Source of the DNA: JAAFJT01 sp043772905
GTDB taxonomy: Bacteria > Bacteroidota > Bacteroidia > Chitinophagales > Saprospiraceae
NCBI GenBank assembly: GCA_043772905.1
Contig: JAYVFS010000016.1
Coordinates: forward strand, 1 to 57,529
DNA length: 57,529 bases
Direction of reading: 5' to 3'
This document shows positions 8,007-17,435 of the stretch, piece after piece. The position numbers were made by a program, and so were the translations under genes. The notes under the pieces are model-generated. The model was not told the DNA's origin, searched no databases, and saw only the letters and a program-made list of their open reading frames with translations. Every line of letters begins with the position of its first letter. Position 1 is the stretch's first letter.

Positions 8007-8063
8007 TAATCAAGGGTGAACAAAAAAGGTTTGATTTTGTTTTTTAGAAGTTGAGAGAAACGC

Positions 8064-8094
8064 TTTGTTTATTCTCTAATAAGATTTAATTTTG
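8064..8094 (+). promoter_or_regulatory. Promoter of the A-type carrier gene
   Basis: TTTG at 8064-8067 and TAATTTTG at 8087-8094 are separated by 19 bp, which matches the Bacteroidota consensus TTTG-N19-TAnnTTTG. The start codon at 8115 follows 20 bp later. This is the best-formed promoter in the window. Confidence 0.65.
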
Positions 8095-8114
8095 TAATAA
8101 AATAATATTTGACA

Positions 8115-8471
8115 ATGAATGCAGTAGCAGAAAGTGTAAAAACACAGCCCATTATCTTAACTTCAGGTGCTGTCAAACAACTCAAAAACATCGTTTCCGA
8201 ACAAAAAATACCTGCTCATTTTGGCTTACGCGTCGGTGTGAAAGGCGGCGGCTGTTCAGGCTTTTCCTACGTATTGGGTTTTGATGAACCAAAAGAAGGT
8301 GATGAAATTCACGAAGTTAACGGATTGAAAGTGTTGATGCAGAAATCACATGCCATTTATTTGTTAGGCATGGAAATTGATTTTTTAGATGGCTTAAATA
8401 ATCGTGGATTTTCATTTAGTAACCCAAATGCGACAGAATCTTGTGGTTGTGGCACGTCATTTGCGGCATAA
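8115..8471 (+). CDS. A-type iron-sulfur carrier (HesB/IscA/ErpA family)
   Basis: A 118-residue A-type Fe-S carrier. The three conserved cysteines are present: one in G-G-G-C-S-G-F and two in the C-terminal C-G-C-G-T-S-F. Such proteins pass [2Fe-2S] or [4Fe-4S] clusters to target enzymes. The start is set at the ATG at 8115; a TTG two codons earlier also lies in frame. It stands alone, away from the iscS-iscU-iscA genes at 54-56 kb, so it may be the ErpA-like carrier serving a different set of clients; this is inference. It has its own promoter, and an imperfect hairpin with T tract follows. Confidence 0.93.
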   Translation: MNAVAESVKTQPIILTSGAVKQLKNIVSEQKIPAHFGLRVGVKGGGCSGFSYVLGFDEPKEGDEIHEVNGLKVLMQKSHAIYLLGMEIDFLDGLNNRGFSFSNPNATESCGCGTSFAA

Positions 8472-8554
8472 ATATATGTAATAAAGTCGTCTCTCGTTAT
8501 TGAGTTTCTTGACTGTTTACATCTCCAAATTTGGTAAGTTTTATGTATAAGTAT

Positions 8555-8597
8555 AAAATCTCGTTCTCCATTTAGGTGGAAACGGGATTTTTTCATT
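8555..8597 (+). terminator. Imperfect hairpin after the A-type carrier gene
   Basis: AAATCTCGTTCTCCA pairs imperfectly with TGGAAACGGGATTT and is followed by a T run (TTTTTT). It ends just before the 3' end of the oppositely oriented rnpB. Confidence 0.5.
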
Positions 8598-8607
8598 TAA
8601 AAAAAAA

Positions 8608-9004
8608 TTGCCCACCGATAAGCCGGATTCTGTTTCCCCAACCGACCGAAATCGGTTAGTGATGCCTATCATTTATCTACTCTTTCCATCACTGAAAAGA
8701 TGAATCTGCCTACCCTCCGCGCAATGCGAGCCACATTGTTCTGTCGAAACAGGGTCGCGGTTTATTTGGCATTTCAACCCACAAGGTTTATCCCCCTCCC
8801 ACATTGCTGCGGAACGCCGTGCGCTCTTACCGCACATTTTCACCCTTACTCCGATAAATCGGGGCGGTAATTTTCTGTGACACTCTCTGTCCCCTTTTCG
8901 ACTTCTCGAAAAGAAGCCCACCCGTTAGGTGGTGTGGTTGCTCTACGTTGTCCGGACTTTCCTCATTATCAAATTTATTGATACCGCGATAGGCTGGTGG
9001 GCAA
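8608..9004 (-). ncRNA. rnpB: RNase P RNA (bacterial class A)
   Basis: The catalytic RNA of RNase P, which trims the 5' leader of tRNA precursors. On minus, the 5' part carries the universal block GAGGAAAGTCCGGAC (complement of 8951-8965), and the 3' part carries ACAGAATCCGGCTTATCGG (complement of about 8614-8632). The ends TTGCCCACC and GGTGGGCAA pair as helix P1, which sets the limits at about 9004 and 8608. A run of T follows on minus as terminator. Predicted reading frames inside this interval are artefacts. No copy of the 12-mer lies in it. Confidence 0.95.
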
Positions 9005-9012
9005 TTTGAGGT

Positions 9013-9020
9013 CAAAGGTA
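9013..9020 (-). promoter_or_regulatory. -7 element of rnpB (TACCTTTG)
   Basis: On minus, TACCTTTG fits TAnnTTTG and lies about 9 bases before the first base of helix P1, the expected distance to the transcription start. No TTTG was found at standard -33 spacing. Confidence 0.55.
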
Positions 9021-9880
9021 GTTAAATTATGAGATATTTCGAATTTATAACAAGTTAAATTCGGAATTTTCACACATCTACTCTCTTTAAGCATATAATA
9101 ACAACGATCAAAAGATAGTACCCCTTCGCCGATAAAGAGGGAATACATGATAAAAACCGTAGTTTTAGGAGCAGAACTTATACAACAATAAGATAAAGGA
9201 ATAGATACCTTATTCAAGTAAAAAAGTGTCTTTTCTAAATAAAAGAACACTTTTAATCTTACGGTCTTTATAATATCTTATATATTTGTGAATCAAATTT
9301 ATTTAAAGAAAACTTAAACCTTTGAATGATCACTTCTACATGCACTTCTTTGAAGGATATTTCACAAACCAAATTGAATTTTATACTATTATCAAAACAG
9401 ATGTTATAGACTGTCATTCCTGTCTTGCTAAGTGTGTTATACCCCCTCAGTATGACCGCACATTTATCAAGGCTTTTAAACATTCACATTGAAAAGACTT
9501 ATAAACAAAACACTTAAAATCATTTCTCAAAAACAATGCTCTAATTTCTTCTTTTTACTTAATTTATGGATACTCGGACTATTTACATAAGTTTAAATTT
9601 ACTTATATAAAAACTTGATTTTCATTGCTTATCAAGTTATTCGCGCCATAATTTTCAATCTTTTTTCTTTATAACATCTTACTTTTTCACGATTGTTGAA
9701 AAATGTAATTAAGACAAGGGTTTCCGAAACCGCAACCATCATGTTAACGGATAGCTAAAGGTCTGTCTGCAACTACATGAACATTGTTAAATCAATTCGA
9801 ATATCTTTAAATTTTTAGACTAAAATTTTTAATAATCAATTAATTCATTACTAAGTATTTAAATTTAATTCAATCTAAGC
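9021..9880. other. Long intergenic region without a recognisable gene
   Basis: About 860 AT-rich bases between rnpB and the large HYR protein gene. Short open frames (for example 9268-9483 on minus) have no family features and biased composition, and I do not consider them genes. The region holds one 12-mer copy (9442-9453) and must contain the promoter and leader of the gene at 9881, but no full TAnnTTTG box was identified. Confidence 0.6.
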
Positions 9881-12800
9881 ATGAAAAAAATTCTATTCTT
9901 ACTGTTCTTCCTCATTGCATCGGTAGCATTATTTGCCCACACATGGGAAATAAGGGTCAAACAGAACCAAAATGGCACACTTACTTGGTATGGCCAATCG
10001 TATCATGGAGCAGGTCAATGCGGGTTTGCAAATTCTGGTATTAGCATTAACGGTGTTAATTATAACTGGACTGCAGAATTTAGTGGTAGTACTTTAGGTC
10101 TTAATGCCTCACTATTTACGGTTAGTCCAACTTATGCAAATTGTAATTGTGGTAGAACATCCTATGGAACAGTTACTACACCCTATATTGGTGGAAACCT
10201 TAGCGTGACTGCTTATTCTACAAATGCTTGTTATAGTCTTTATCCTGATATGCCAGCTGGTAACGGTGCGTTCATCCCGCCGCCGCCGCCTGTCTGTACC
10301 AGTTGCCCTTTAACTGGCTGGGGAAATACAGTGGCTGCCTCTGGCAATAATAATGGTACTTTTTGTAACCCCAATGATGATTACACAACAGCAACGATAA
10401 ATGTAAATCACCTTTCTTGTGCATCTATCACTGGAGATAAACAGTTTAGAGTCATTTTTGATCCGTCAGGTTCAAATGTTGCTTATGGTCCTTTTAACTA
10501 TAGTACGGGTATTCAAACCAATATAACAATTAATATTCCTTATGGAACAAGTAATTCTACTCCAGTAAAAGTAATAGATGACGATTTTCCATGTGAATTG
10601 ACGCATGGACTGTCTTTGCCTGGTGGGCAATATTTAGGTGAAAAAGAAACGGTTCCTCCGACTATTATTTGCCCTGCCAATATTACTGTAGGCAATAACA
10701 TTGGAACATGTGTTGCAACGATTGCAATCAATAACCCAACAGCAACAGACAATTGTGGCACCCCCTCAGTATCAGGCATCAGAAGTGATGCATTGGCATT
10801 AACTGCTGATTATCCAAAAGGTATCACAACCATTATCTGGACGGCAACTGATGCCAGTGGCAATAAAAAGACTTGCAATCAAACAGTCACAGTGAATGAC
10901 ACTCAAGCACCCAATGCGGTTACACAGAATTTGACTGTGTTTCTGAATGCAAGCGGCAACGCATCGCTAACATCAGAACAAGTCAATAACGGCAGTACAG
11001 ACAATTGCAGTACACCTTCATTGAGTATCACACCTTCTTCTTTCGATTGCAGTCATGTTGCAGGTGTATCTTCTGCAGGTAATGCTTTGCAATTCAACGG
11101 CGGCTATATGGATGTTCCAAATGAGGCATCTTTGAATCCACTCAACGAATGGACGCTTGAAACATGGGTCAATACAACCGGTTCAGGTTTTCAACAAGGG
11201 TTGATTGAAAAGTATGATTGCGATAATAACTATGGTTATTTACTTCGCATAACAAGTTCTAATAAAATAATGGCAGGTGTGACGAGTGGTTGTTCTTTTG
11301 GCGGTGCTTTCGTTACGGGAAACACAACCATCGTTGCGAATACTTGGTATCACATTTCTGCTACTTTTAATAGAACTGGCAATGTAAAATTGTACATTAA
11401 TGGTGTACTTGAAGGGACTACGCCAGTTGGAGTCATTTCATCTTCGCCATCAAATGGTTCCCTTAAAATTGGCGCGAGAGGGAATGATGCAAACACAAGG
11501 TTAGCAGGCTTTATGGATGAGGTTAAAGTTTGGAGTATCGAACGAACACAGGCACAAATTCAGGCTGACATGAACAAATCACTTGCCGGAAGCGAAACGG
11601 GTCTGCAAGCATATTATAGATTTGAAGAACCTATCGCCAGTAATACCGTTCATGATATAACACCTTTAACAACTACGAATACAGGAAATCTTATTGGCAC
11701 TTTTTCAAGAATCGCTTCGACTGCTGATATAGGTCATTCAAACCCTGTAATTTTAACAGCTACTGATGTCAATGGTAATTCTGCTACCAGAACAGCGTTT
11801 ATTACAGTTATTGACGATATTTTACCAACCATTACTTGTCCCGCACCCATCGCAGTTAATAATGATCCCAGTCAATGCGGTGCTGTTGTAAGTATCATTT
11901 CAGCTACAGCTACGGATAATTGTGGGGCGCCTACAGTTACAGGTGTAAGAAGTGATGCGTTGGCTTTAACTGCTGCTTATCCAGTAGGCGTAACAACTAT
12001 AAACTGGACGGCAACAGACAATTCTGGACTAAAAGCGACATGTTCTCAAATGATTCGTGTTGTTGATAATACCCCACCTTCTATCATCTGCCCAACATCG
12101 GTAACAGTGCAGTGTGCATCTGAAGTACCTGATGTGAGTATAGGAAAGGTTAGAACCAGTGACAATTGTGATGGAATCGTTACTGTCAACTGGGAGGGTG
12201 ATGAAATCAGTAATCACACTTGTGAAAATAGCTTCAACATTGCCAGAACTTTTAAAGCTATAGATGCTGCTAATAATATTGCAACTTGTACACAAACAAT
12301 AACTGTTCATGATAATACCGCCCCTGTTATTATCTGTCCTGAAAATATCCAAGTAAACAATGCCTCAAATCAATGTGGCGCCGATGTAACATTCAGTGCA
12401 ACCGCGACTGATAATTGTTCTGGTACTGTATCAATTACTTATAGCACAGTTTCAGGTTCATTCTTTAACGTGGGAACAACTTCAGTAACAGTAACCGCAA
12501 CTGATATTTGTGGCAATTCTTCAAATTGTAGTTTCGATGTAACCATCACCGACAACGAGTTGCCTGTCATCACTTGTCCAACACCCCTCAGTATTCACAC
12601 TGATTTAGGTGTTTGCGGCGCAAAAGCAACATTTGACGTAACCGCAACCGATAATTGCAGCGCATCAGTTGCTTTCACAAGCGGGTTACAAAGCGGTTCA
12701 ATTTTCCCTGTTGGGTCAACAACGAATGTATTTACGGCAACAGATGCATCAGGCAATACAGCAACTTGCTCTTTCACTGTTAAGGTTACCGACAATGAGT

Positions 12801-14899
12801 TGCCTGTCATCACTTGTCCGACACCCCTCAGTATCAACACCGATTTAGGTGTTTGTGGCGCAAAAGCAACATTTGTCGTAACAGCAACTGATAATTGCAG
12901 CGCAACTGTCGCTTTCACAAGCGGGTTACAAAGCGGTTCCGTTTTCCCTGTTGGCTCAACAACGAATGTATTTACGGCAACAGATGCGTCAGGCAATACA
13001 GCAAAATGCTCTTTCACTGTTAAGGTTACGGACAACGAATTGCCCGTTATCACTTGCCCGACACCCCTCAGTATCAACACCAATTTAGGTGTTTGCGGTG
13101 CAAAAGCAACGTTCGACGTTACAGCAACTGATAATTGCAGCGCAACTGTCGCTTTCACAAGCGGGTTACAAAGCGGTTCAGTTTTCCCTGTTGGTTCAAC
13201 AAGGAATGTATTTACGGCAACAGATGCTTCAGGCAATACAGCAACTTGCTCTTTCACTATAAAAGTTATAGACAACGAGTTGCCTGTCATCACCTGTCCT
13301 TTATCTACCAGCCGAAATACAAACGCAGGTTTGTGTACTTATACCGTCGTTGGCACAGAATTCAATGCACTTGCAACAGATAATTGCAGGGTAACGGCAC
13401 TTACTTTCACATTAAGCGGTGCAACGACGGGTACAGGTAACTCTTTGACAGACGTTAAACTTTACAAAGGAACAACAACCGTCACTTGGACAGCCGTTGA
13501 TGCCGCAGGCAATACCTCAACTTGCTCTTCCACTATGAATGTGAACGATGATCAGAATCCAACGAGCTATATCATCTACGCAACAAAAGAAGTGAAATTC
13601 GGAGAGTACAACTACATCAATGGCAATATCGGTGTGACGGCAGCTGATGGTAAAGCTTCGTTCAAAAAATATGATGTTCTGAATCCTTACTTTGTTAAGG
13701 CAAAAAACATTGAATTTGATCTGCCATCGAGTGTCGCAAACAGAATATATAGCCCTGCTACGGATGGTCCGAATCCACAGTTTTTTGCTTATAGCGGTAG
13801 TACCTTAGGTTTAAGTAATTATAATGTAAGTTCGAATACCGTACTGGCGGGTAATTACAAAGACTTGACGATAAAAAAAGGCGTTGTGGCGACCATTCAA
13901 GGGAATAATTTTGGCAAAATCAGCATTGAAGAAGGCGCACAAGTGACTTTCAGTAGTTCTGCTATCAATGTTGAAGAGATGGACATTCAAGGAGGTAAAA
14001 AAAGCGTCAATACAACCAATGTTTATTTCACGAACCCATCTTCTGTAAAGGTGAAAGACAAAGTGAAAATTGATGCAGATTGCCGCGTCAATGTCAATGG
14101 ACCAAAAGTTACATTCTATTTGGGTGATAATAAAGGTGATGAAGAGAAGTTCACGGTCAAAGGTGATAACGCACAAGTAACAGCAAATGTCATGATACCA
14201 AATGGTAAACTCAAAGTAAATGGTGGTGAAAACCGAATGAGTATCATGACGGGTTGGTATATCGTTGAAAAATTAGAAAGTACAGGCAAGTACATCACTT
14301 GGAATACTTACGATTGTTCAATGCCCACACCAACACACCGACCAGAAAAAGAAAAAGTAACGTCTGAAATCACTGCTCATGTTGAGCCGGAGCGCAATGT
14401 CATAACCTTTGTGACCAATCAAGGAACAAATACTGGTTTTTGGACCGTAGAAAAACGCAATGACGGGACTGGTTCTTTTGACAAGTTGGTAATTCAGAAC
14501 AATACACAGTTAAAAGATGCCTTGCAATACCATACTTTCTATGACAATGACGCGAGCGAAGGCGAAAATTTCTATCGTGTTAAGCTAACATATCTAAATG
14601 GAGACGTGGTGTATTCTGCCGTTGAAAGAGTCACCAACAAAAAAATCAATGACTTTACTGTTTATCCTAACCCTGCCATTGATGAGGCGTGGATTGATTT
14701 AAAATCTTTTGAAGGACGACAAGTGACCCTTGTGTTATCAGATATGGCGGGCAAACCAGTGCAACAACAGGTCATTCAAAAAGCGACCTCAGCACCTTAT
14801 CGCATAGATATTGCTCATTTGCCAACAGGTTTGTATCTTATCAAAGTACAAGCACAAGGCAGACGCGTGTTGATGAGAAAGATTCAAGTCACTAAATAA
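9881..14899 (+). CDS. Very large secreted HYR/LamG protein with T9SS type A sorting domain
   Basis: A 1672-residue surface or secreted protein. Order: signal peptide (1-19); a Cys-rich N-terminal region; a proline run near 133; a HYR domain (about 259-345); a LamG/concanavalin-like domain (about 400-585); HYR domains from about 645 to 1215, recognisable by I-T/I-C-P starts, A-T-D-N-C centres and T-A-T-D-A-S-G-N ends; a beta-rich region (about 1227-1490); and a C-terminal type A domain starting V-Y-P-N-P near 1597 and ending K-I-Q-V-T-K, which directs export through the type IX system. Three HYR units are 240-bp near-identical tandem copies. Role inferred: adhesion or glycan binding. Monocistronic, with a terminator at 14961-14988. 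Confidence 0.9.
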   Translation: MKKILFLLFFLIASVALFAHTWEIRVKQNQNGTLTWYGQSYHGAGQCGFANSGISINGVNYNWTAEFSGSTLGLNASLFTVSPTYANCNCGRTSYGTVTTPYIGGNLSVTAYSTNACYSLYPDMPAGNGAFIPPPPPVCTSCPLTGWGNTVAASGNNNGTFCNPNDDYTTATINVNHLSCASITGDKQFRVIFDPSGSNVAYGPFNYSTGIQTNITINIPYGTSNSTPVKVIDDDFPCELTHGLSLPGGQYLGEKETVPPTIICPANITVGNNIGTCVATIAINNPTATDNCGTPSVSGIRSDALALTADYPKGITTIIWTATDASGNKKTCNQTVTVNDTQAPNAVTQNLTVFLNASGNASLTSEQVNNGSTDNCSTPSLSITPSSFDCSHVAGVSSAGNALQFNGGYMDVPNEASLNPLNEWTLETWVNTTGSGFQQGLIEKYDCDNNYGYLLRITSSNKIMAGVTSGCSFGGAFVTGNTTIVANTWYHISATFNRTGNVKLYINGVLEGTTPVGVISSSPSNGSLKIGARGNDANTRLAGFMDEVKVWSIERTQAQIQADMNKSLAGSETGLQAYYRFEEPIASNTVHDITPLTTTNTGNLIGTFSRIASTADIGHSNPVILTATDVNGNSATRTAFITVIDDILPTITCPAPIAVNNDPSQCGAVVSIISATATDNCGAPTVTGVRSDALALTAAYPVGVTTINWTATDNSGLKATCSQMIRVVDNTPPSIICPTSVTVQCASEVPDVSIGKVRTSDNCDGIVTVNWEGDEISNHTCENSFNIARTFKAIDAANNIATCTQTITVHDNTAPVIICPENIQVNNASNQCGADVTFSATATDNCSGTVSITYSTVSGSFFNVGTTSVTVTATDICGNSSNCSFDVTITDNELPVITCPTPLSIHTDLGVCGAKATFDVTATDNCSASVAFTSGLQSGSIFPVGSTTNVFTATDASGNTATCSFTVKVTDNELPVITCPTPLSINTDLGVCGAKATFVVTATDNCSATVAFTSGLQSGSVFPVGSTTNVFTATDASGNTAKCSFTVKVTDNELPVITCPTPLSINTNLGVCGAKATFDVTATDNCSATVAFTSGLQSGSVFPVGSTRNVFTATDASGNTATCSFTIKVIDNELPVITCPLSTSRNTNAGLCTYTVVGTEFNALATDNCRVTALTFTLSGATTGTGNSLTDVKLYKGTTTVTWTAVDAAGNTSTCSSTMNVNDDQNPTSYIIYATKEVKFGEYNYINGNIGVTAADGKASFKKYDVLNPYFVKAKNIEFDLPSSVANRIYSPATDGPNPQFFAYSGSTLGLSNYNVSSNTVLAGNYKDLTIKKGVVATIQGNNFGKISIEEGAQVTFSSSAINVEEMDIQGGKKSVNTTNVYFTNPSSVKVKDKVKIDADCRVNVNGPKVTFYLGDNKGDEEKFTVKGDNAQVTANVMIPNGKLKVNGGENRMSIMTGWYIVEKLESTGKYITWNTYDCSMPTPTHRPEKEKVTSEITAHVEPERNVITFVTNQGTNTGFWTVEKRNDGTGSFDKLVIQNNTQLKDALQYHTFYDNDASEGENFYRVKLTYLNGDVVYSAVERVTNKKINDFTVYPNPAIDEAWIDLKSFEGRQVTLVLSDMAGKPVQQQVIQKATSAPYRIDIAHLPTGLYLIKVQAQGRRVLMRKIQVTK
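12551..13270 (+). repeat. Three 240-bp tandem repeats encoding HYR domains
   Basis: Units begin at about 12551, 12791 and 13031, each 80 codons long and nearly identical in DNA. A fourth, divergent unit starts near 13271. Each of the three contains one 12-mer copy at the same offset (12584, 12824, 13064), translated T-P-L-S-I. High DNA identity indicates recent duplication or ongoing gene conversion. Confidence 0.92.
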
Positions 14900-14960
14900 G
14901 GTCGAGTGAAGTTTGTGATGCCTAAAAAATAAGCGTTCATATATCTTCTACAAGTTAAAA

Positions 14961-14995
14961 GGGGTCTCTTTCGTTGGAAAGAGACCCCTCAGTAT
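14961..14995. terminator. Bidirectional terminator carrying a 12-mer copy
   Basis: GGGGTCTCTTTC (14961-14972) pairs perfectly with GAAAGAGACCCC (14977-14988) around a 4-base loop. It separates convergent genes. On minus a T run follows the stem; on plus the stem runs directly into TCAGTATTTAAG, so the right arm is part of a 12-mer copy (14985-14995). Confidence 0.75.
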
Positions 14996-15074
14996 TTAAG
15001 GCAAACATGAATCATTTTGAACGTAATTTGATAAAAAATCGGAATACCTCTCTTTTTTCTTTGACCCTTGCCAT

Positions 15075-16490
15075 CTATTTCAACTTCGCAAATTCACTTT
15101 CAAACAGTTCTTGAAGCTGCTCTGGCTTAAGGTTTTTGCCAATGATGACATTTTTTTTATCCAAAACATACAGTTCTGGTGTGATGTCAACGAAATATTT
15201 TTCATGGAAACGGCTTTCAAGTTGAGGGTCGTACACATCCGTCCAATTAACACCATATTTTTTGCCGAAATTGAGCCATTCCTCACGATTTTTGGCATTG
15301 GCAACAAGGCTAAAAACTTCAACACCGCGCGATTTCCACTTGTCATAGACCCCCCTCAGTATCGGCGTCTCGTGTTGGCAATGTTCACAATCAGGGTTAT
15401 AAATAAATACAATTTTGAATGTTGCTTTGAGGCTATAAAGTGTTTGGCGTTGGTTGTTTTTGTCCACGCCCCAAACGTCTTGACCTGTTTTCCCTAAAAG
15501 GCTTGGTTGCATTTCAGTAGCTCGTTTGCGGGTACTTTCGAGGTCTGCTTTAGAGACACCTTGTACCCTTTCGGGTGTAAAATACTTCAAAACGATGTGC
15601 GAATAAACGGCTTCACCATCCATTATTTTAGCCGTCCCTGGCTTATATTGTCCCGCAATCCATGTAGCGGCGGCATTGAATAAATCATTATTAGCCAATG
15701 TTTTATCTAATAAATAATCAGATGACGCGATGAGTGAGTCTTGGTGTTGCACCGTAAACTCTTGAATATATCTCTTTAGTTTTGTAAAAAAAACAGGTGT
15801 GCGCATCAACCGACCATCTGTGAAATCAACGTCGTTCCACCAATCCTTTCTGTAATTGTCCATGGTTGCTAAACTGTCAACTGAACCATTAGGACGATAT
15901 GCCATCCTGGTTTTAGGGTTTTGTCCAGCGAGTTTAAACTTTGTAAACAGGGCATTTGGATGCTGTTGTTTGAGGGTTAGCAGTTGCGCATCACGGTCGT
16001 CGAGTAGCGCTTGCATTTGTTTGGTTATCTCTGCATACTGAGGGGTATTCGGTTGCAAACTGCGAACTTGCTGATTGAGCGAATTGTACTTCGCTTCGAG
16101 TGCTGTTTGTGAACGAGCATTGTCAAAAAGCAATTGATTTTCAGTAGAACCTTCGACAACCATACCTAAAACGAGATTATCTTTTGACGTTTTGAGCGTA
16201 AAATCGTTCTCTCCACCAGCAATAAAAAATTGAAAATTGTTTTTATCAGGTGTCAATAGATAATAAAGTCCTTCTTTGAAACCTTCAGTATTGCTGAATG
16301 AGACACTGCCATCGGTAGCTAATTTAGCCGTATCAGCAAGGAAATTTTGATCGAAAAGACTGCCTAAAAGTTTGACAGTTGCCCCCTCAGTATAACCGCT
16401 GATTTTGAAGTTAATTTTCGTCGTTTTTTGCGCCGAAAGGATTGACAGAGGTAATAGTAGTATGAGTAAAAACGTTTTTGATATGTTCAT
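15075..16490 (-). CDS. Secreted thioredoxin-like protein (DUF4369/DUF5106-type)
   Basis: A 471-residue exported redox protein. The start is placed at 16490 (M-N-I-S-K-T-F), where a signal peptide L-L-I-L-L-L-P-L-S-I-L-S-A-Q begins; an ATG at 16544 adds an unlikely 18-residue tail. The N-terminal half resembles the beta-rich DUF4369 domain of Bacteroidota, followed by a helical segment rich in Gln, and a C-terminal thioredoxin fold with I-Y-N-P-D-C-E-H-C as the C-x-x-C active site and a cis-proline region D-I-T-P-E-L-Y-V. It probably acts in the periplasm as a thiol-disulfide reductase or in cytochrome c maturation; the partner is unknown. Three 12-mer copies lie in it. Confidence 0.85.
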   Translation of the reverse strand: MNISKTFLLILLLPLSILSAQKTTKINFKISGYTEGATVKLLGSLFDQNFLADTAKLATDGSVSFSNTEGFKEGLYYLLTPDKNNFQFFIAGGENDFTLKTSKDNLVLGMVVEGSTENQLLFDNARSQTALEAKYNSLNQQVRSLQPNTPQYAEITKQMQALLDDRDAQLLTLKQQHPNALFTKFKLAGQNPKTRMAYRPNGSVDSLATMDNYRKDWWNDVDFTDGRLMRTPVFFTKLKRYIQEFTVQHQDSLIASSDYLLDKTLANNDLFNAAATWIAGQYKPGTAKIMDGEAVYSHIVLKYFTPERVQGVSKADLESTRKRATEMQPSLLGKTGQDVWGVDKNNQRQTLYSLKATFKIVFIYNPDCEHCQHETPILRGVYDKWKSRGVEVFSLVANAKNREEWLNFGKKYGVNWTDVYDPQLESRFHEKYFVDITPELYVLDKKNVIIGKNLKPEQLQELFESEFAKLK

Positions 16491-16637
16491 CGGATACAAT
16501 CGTTTTTTATTAAGAAAGTTGGAATGACGTATTGAAAGTTGCAAAGCAACGGTAATTTGCCTACGAAAGCAATGTTAAAAGGGTTCATTTGGATAAAATT
16601 AACAGTTTAATGACGAATATTTTAATGAAGAATTTTA

Positions 16638-17090
16638 TTAAAGATACATTTCTGCTTTAAAGTCTGCTCGTGCATAAGGCGTTTCACCGATTGGCACTTC
16701 TACAAAGCCCAATGATTTATAGATGTTCAAAGCAGGTGTCAGACGCTGATTTGACTCTAAAAACAGGTAAGTACAGCCCAAGTTGCGGGCTTCTTCTATG
16801 ACTTTGCTGACTAATTTTTTACCCGCACCCAAGCCCTGAAATTGTGGAGAAACGCCCATTTTTGCTAATTCATACGACGTTTCGGATACTTTTATCAAGA
16901 CACAAGTACCGATGATGGCTTCGTCATATTTAGCAAAAAATATTTTACCTCCTTTGCTCAAGATATAGCCTTCGGGGTCGTCCAGTTGCTCTAAGTCATG
17001 CGGTTCAAGGGTAAAATAGGTCGAAATCCACTCAACGTTTAGGCGTTTAAAGTCCTCTTTATACTGAGGGGTATAGTCTATAATTTCCAT
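16638..17090 (-). CDS. GNAT family N-acetyltransferase
   Basis: A 150-residue acetyltransferase of the GNAT fold. The acetyl-CoA loop is visible as V-S-P-Q-F-Q-G-L-G-A-G-K-K-L-V, with a preceding strand E-L-A-K-M-G-V and a following Y-L-F-L-E-S-N. C-terminal N-I-Y-K-S-L-G-F-V-E-V is also typical. The substrate cannot be inferred. The start at 17090 is the only ATG that gives the full N-terminal strand. A 12-mer copy (17061-17071) lies in the first codons and is translated Y-T-P-Q-Y-K. Confidence 0.9.
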   Translation of the reverse strand: MEIIDYTPQYKEDFKRLNVEWISTYFTLEPHDLEQLDDPEGYILSKGGKIFFAKYDEAIIGTCVLIKVSETSYELAKMGVSPQFQGLGAGKKLVSKVIEEARNLGCTYLFLESNQRLTPALNIYKSLGFVEVPIGETPYARADFKAEMYL

Positions 17091-17143
17091 TTTCTAATTG
17101 ATATTTTTTTCAAAACACGAATTTCACTATTTACACGAATTTT

Positions 17144-17159
17144 TATAACAATTGTTATA
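17144..17159. promoter_or_regulatory. 16-bp perfect palindrome, candidate operator
   Basis: TATAACAATTGTTATA is perfectly symmetric, about 55 bp upstream of the GNAT start. A dimeric regulator site is possible, but AT-rich sequence produces such palindromes by chance. Confidence 0.3.
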
Positions 17160-17339
17160 GTTTTCGTAAAATGAAAAACCCGAAACATATAACCTCAAAA
17201 AGAGGCATTTTTTTTGCTAACATACTGAGGGAGGGGCTTTGGTCACCAAAAACAGAAGTCAATAACAACACTCAAGGAACTTTATTGCTTTTCTATATAT
17301 AAAACAAAGCAATCGTAAAAATTCTTACAATAAATTATA

Positions 17340-17347
17340 TATGTTTG
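17340..17347 (+). promoter_or_regulatory. Candidate -7 element TATGTTTG
   Basis: TATGTTTG fits TAnnTTTG, 88 bp before the BNR-propeller gene. No -33 TTTG is present at normal spacing. Confidence 0.4.
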
Positions 17348-17435
17348 TCGTAAATTAAAGAGCTAAATAGAAGCATAATAATCGTACTAAAACCATTCAA
17401 ACCGATTTCATAAACAATCTAAGTATAAAAAATTC

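Larger units (their letters stand above)
17091..17435. other. Divergent intergenic region with palindromes
   Basis: It separates the GNAT gene (minus) from the BNR protein gene (plus). It holds a perfect 16-bp palindrome TATAACAATTGTTATA at 17144-17159, a small hairpin CCTC-A5-GAGG followed by eight T near 17190-17215, a degenerate 12-mer (17222-17231, with an A interrupting the G run) and a candidate -7 box at 17340. No gene is seen. Confidence 0.6.

Noticed and set aside
8673..9015. Two open frames within 8673-9015 on minus
   Set aside because: They lie inside the RNase P RNA, whose conserved blocks and closing helix P1 explain the sequence.
9268..9483. A 71-codon open frame on minus in the gap before the HYR gene
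   Set aside because: AT-rich composition, no ribosome-binding or promoter signal and no domain features.
12551..13270. CRISPR-like array in the HYR or SprB repeats
   Set aside because: The repeats are long in-frame protein domains without unique spacers, so they are coding tandem repeats.
12595..13293. A 232-codon open frame on minus inside the HYR repeats
   Set aside because: It is a mirror of the near-identical 240-bp coding repeats on plus, has repetitive composition and no start context or family features.
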